This document shows positions 3,374 through 5,514 of a stretch of DNA of 5,514 bases, piece by piece; the first letter of the stretch is position 1, and each line of letters begins with the position of its first letter. The DNA is taken from NCBI GenBank assembly GCA_003519585.1, contig DOWL01000193.1:975-6488 (forward strand). Direction: 5' to 3'. Below the pieces are notes generated by a model. The model ran no database searches and was not told the DNA's origin. It saw nothing but the letters and a program-made list of their open reading frames with translations. This DNA comes from Nocardioides sp. (GTDB taxonomy: Bacteria > Actinomycetota > Actinomycetes > Propionibacteriales > Nocardioidaceae). A program made the translations under genes and the position numbers.

Positions 3374-5514
3374 TCATCGCAAGCCGTACGCGGAGATGAC
3401 CTCCTGGTCGATCGAATAGCCGGCGTCAGTAGCGGCGCTGCCGCGGACCGACACGAAGCCACCGGGTCGGCGGGGAGCCACGAACTCGCCGCTCCACCAT
3501 CCGCCACCCGCGCGCCGCAATCGCACCTGGTGCCAGGAGCCGCCACCGTCGAAGGAGACGCTCAGAGCGACCCGGGTGATCCGGCCGGGCACAGTGCCGA
3601 GATCCATCGACGAAGCCCGCACCGAGATGTGCTGCGTCCGGCCCGCTCGGATGTCACCGCGCAGGTCGCTCGCGAGGCGGTAATCCAGCGCCAGCACGGA
3701 GAACGGCTCGAAGTTGTCGGCGTCCACCGTGTCGGAACGGAACCGCCACTCGGTGTGGGTCCGCGTCGAGAGCCGGAAGACATCTGCCGGCCGCTCGGCG
3801 TCGAGGACGACGCGGTAGGGCCGATCCCCGGGCGGCACCTCGACGAACTGCGCGTCGGCGCTGTAGGGGTTGTCCGCGAGGAGCGTGTCGCCCTGGAAGA
3901 GCTGCATGTGGGTCGGGGTCTCGCCCCAGGGCAGGAACCCGCCGAGCGCCACCCGTTCGTTGAACGAACTCCAGGGTTGGACGTTCCAGATCAGGTAGTC
4001 CTGCCACCGGGAGTTGTAGACCCCGAACGAGTCGCTCATCCCAGGCCGGATCGTCGGGCGGAACCAGTCGAGGTGCGCGTGCTCGCGGCGGTCGTACGAC
4101 GTGACTCCCGAGACCATCGGCCAGTAGAGCGCGGTGTCGATGCCCTGGGCGTGCGACTCGACCCACTGCTGGCCCGGCGTCACCCACTCGACCCGGGTCG
4201 TCGGGTGCTGCTCAGGCTCCTCGAATCCGAGCGACGGGCTGAGCGTGACGTCGTACCGGTAGCCGCTCGACACGCTCGGCTTGACGGCGTAGTAGCGCGC
4301 GTCGATCCTCGCCAGCTCCTTCCGGCCCGGTCGATAGACCAGCGGACGGTCCGGGACCGCGCCCGGGTAGTCCCGCGTCAGGTCGTAGACGTAGGACGGG
4401 AACTCGGCCTGCGCGAGCCTGAGCTTCGCGCCCTTCCGGGCCAGCGCGATCAGCGCCGCCCCGGCATCGCGGTGCACACCGGCGACGGGGATCGGCGACG
4501 CACCGACGTTCTCGAACAGCCCACCGATGCCGTCGTTCACCACGACCAGGGCGATCGCACCCGCCGCCGCTGCGGCCGCGGCGCGTTCCTCTGGCGCGAC
4601 GGCGTCGCTGCGCTCGACGACCGCGATCCGGCCCTTGACTCGAAGTCCTTGGTAGTCGGCCGCCGCGCCCACGCCGGCGTACACGGTCGCAGCAGTTCGC
4701 TGGGAGGTCCCGACCGTGCTGCCCGGCTGCACGATCGTGTCGATGCTCGCCGCCTGGTGGGGAGCAGCGAGGGTGAGCGCCGGCTCCCCCTTGCGCCAGC
4801 GGGTGGTCAGCATGAACGAGCCCTGCGTGACCCGCTCGGTCGGTGAGACGTAGACGTCGTCGGTCGCCGACGCGACGGCGTAGGCGCTACGGAACTCGAG
4901 GCCGGTCGCGTCGGTGATGCTGAAGTCGACCTTCCGCTGACGGTCCTCCGTGCGCTGCGGCGCCGCGGTCTGCAGCAGCCGGGCCCCGCGCGCGTCGAGG
5001 ACGACCTCCGTGGAGTGGTCGAGCACGGTCTCGGGGTCGACCAGCACCGCGAGACCGGACCGGTCCTGCCCCTCGCCCGCGACATCGAGGTACGTCGCCA
5101 CGGCGTAGCGGCCGGGCGCGAGGCGCAGCGTCTTCTCGCCGTCGACGTACTCGCCCCACGCTCCCAGCGGGTCGCCCGCCGCGTTGATCGTCACCCAGGA
5201 AGCGGCCGGTCGGCCGTCGCGATCGACGAGCTTGATCTTCAGGTCGTAGCGCTCGTCCTCCACGAGCAGCGCCACGGAGGTCCGAGTCACGGCGGAGCCG
5301 GTGGCGACGTCGGTGCCCACCACGTAGCCGACGTGCCGGCCGATGCCTGCGGCCTGCGGGTCTCCGACGATCGGCACCGTGGCCTGGCCGCCGGCCGGCA
5401 CCGTCACGGTCGACTGCGCGAGCGTGAACGCACTGCCGTCACCGATGACCGCGAGGTCGAGGGTCACGTCGGCCGCACCGGTATTGGTGAAGGTCAGGTC
5501 GTGGGTGACGGCGA
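3374..5514 (-). CDS. C-terminal part of a secreted S8-type serine peptidase
   Basis: About 712 residues are visible; the N-terminus, signal peptide and any catalytic Asp/His/Ser domain lie beyond the right edge. Counting from the first visible residue, 1-85 is a beta-sandwich beginning AVTHDLTFTNTGAADVTLDL, typical of the domain after the catalytic core in actinobacterial subtilases. Residues 88-140 look like a carboxypeptidase-regulatory-like fold (YDLKIKLVDRDGRPA, LAPGRYAVATY). Residues 278-367 form a PA-like domain (YAGVGAAADYQGLRVKGRIA, then AAAGAIALVVVNDG and IPVAGVHRDAGAALI), which in proteases often shapes substrate access. A large beta-rich region (about 375-620) follows. The last ~90 residues are an Ig-like domain (RVALSVSFDGGGSWHQVRL, GGFVSVRGSAATDAG) ending ISAYGLR, close to the terminal domain of Streptomyces-type subtilases. 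No sortase signal or C-terminal transmembrane segment is present, so release into the medium is likely. The protease assignment is inferred from this architecture, since no catalytic residue can be seen. Confidence 0.82.
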   Translation of the reverse strand, partial: AVTHDLTFTNTGAADVTLDLAVIGDGSAFTLAQSTVTVPAGGQATVPIVGDPQAAGIGRHVGYVVGTDVATGSAVTRTSVALLVEDERYDLKIKLVDRDGRPAASWVTINAAGDPLGAWGEYVDGEKTLRLAPGRYAVATYLDVAGEGQDRSGLAVLVDPETVLDHSTEVVLDARGARLLQTAAPQRTEDRQRKVDFSITDATGLEFRSAYAVASATDDVYVSPTERVTQGSFMLTTRWRKGEPALTLAAPHQAASIDTIVQPGSTVGTSQRTAATVYAGVGAAADYQGLRVKGRIAVVERSDAVAPEERAAAAAAAGAIALVVVNDGIGGLFENVGASPIPVAGVHRDAGAALIALARKGAKLRLAQAEFPSYVYDLTRDYPGAVPDRPLVYRPGRKELARIDARYYAVKPSVSSGYRYDVTLSPSLGFEEPEQHPTTRVEWVTPGQQWVESHAQGIDTALYWPMVSGVTSYDRREHAHLDWFRPTIRPGMSDSFGVYNSRWQDYLIWNVQPWSSFNERVALGGFLPWGETPTHMQLFQGDTLLADNPYSADAQFVEVPPGDRPYRVVLDAERPADVFRLSTRTHTEWRFRSDTVDADNFEPFSVLALDYRLASDLRGDIRAGRTQHISVRASSMDLGTVPGRITRVALSVSFDGGGSWHQVRLRRAGGGWWSGEFVAPRRPGGFVSVRGSAATDAGYSIDQEVISAYGLR

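Noticed and set aside
3293..4846. A 517-codon plus-strand open frame opposite the protease gene
   Set aside because: It is antisense to well-formed protease domains. Its translation is Arg/Gly/Asp-rich without domain motifs, as expected from a high-GC complementary frame.
1..5514. CRISPR array, tRNA, rRNA, transposase, phage or toxin-antitoxin genes
   Set aside because: I saw no regularly spaced repeats, no structural RNA motifs and no such protein families on either strand.

Overview
The window is very GC-rich, with GC-biased third codon positions, TTG/GTG starts and near-perfect GC hairpins in place of T-tailed terminators. This fits a high-GC actinobacterium. The left-edge repeat (CTCAACCACCGGTG next to GGTTTCGACA) and the gcggagcgagcg-type intergenic repeats suggest the Nocardioidaceae (Nocardioides or a relative). 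That placement is an inference, not an identification.

Layout, left to right. Bases 1-120 look like a dispersed intergenic repeat and its flank. They run directly into the last ~40 codons of an aldo/keto reductase that has no start (120-242), so this is a gene remnant. A near-perfect 19-bp hairpin (275-316) separates it from a small membrane protein with DUF2510 and DUF4190-like domains (330-767, +). After a 135-bp gap comes a complete acyl-CoA dehydrogenase with a TTG start and a strong ribosome binding site (903-2066, +). Bases 2067-2264 lie between convergent genes and hold only inverted and direct repeats.

On the minus strand, 2265-3248 encodes a regulator with an N-terminal TrmB-like winged helix and a C-terminal LuxR-type helix-turn-helix. 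Just upstream of it in transcription order, and running off the right edge, is the C-terminal ~712 residues of a large, probably secreted, multidomain protein (3374-5514, -). Its domains match the C-terminal half of actinobacterial S8 (subtilisin-like) serine peptidases: beta-sandwich, PA insert and a terminal Ig-like domain. The catalytic domain is outside the window. A perfect 15-bp hairpin (3328-3361) follows its stop codon and separates it from the regulator.

The plus-strand genes show no shared pathway and look like independent housekeeping or accessory genes. The minus-strand pair is the one arrangement that may be functionally linked. I see no CRISPR array, tRNA, rRNA, transposase, phage gene or recognisable defence or biosynthetic cassette. 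Nothing here makes a strong case for a wholly new system. The most useful leads are the protease/regulator pair with its ambiguous regulator start, the repeat-truncated reductase, and the repeat-dense convergent intergenic region.
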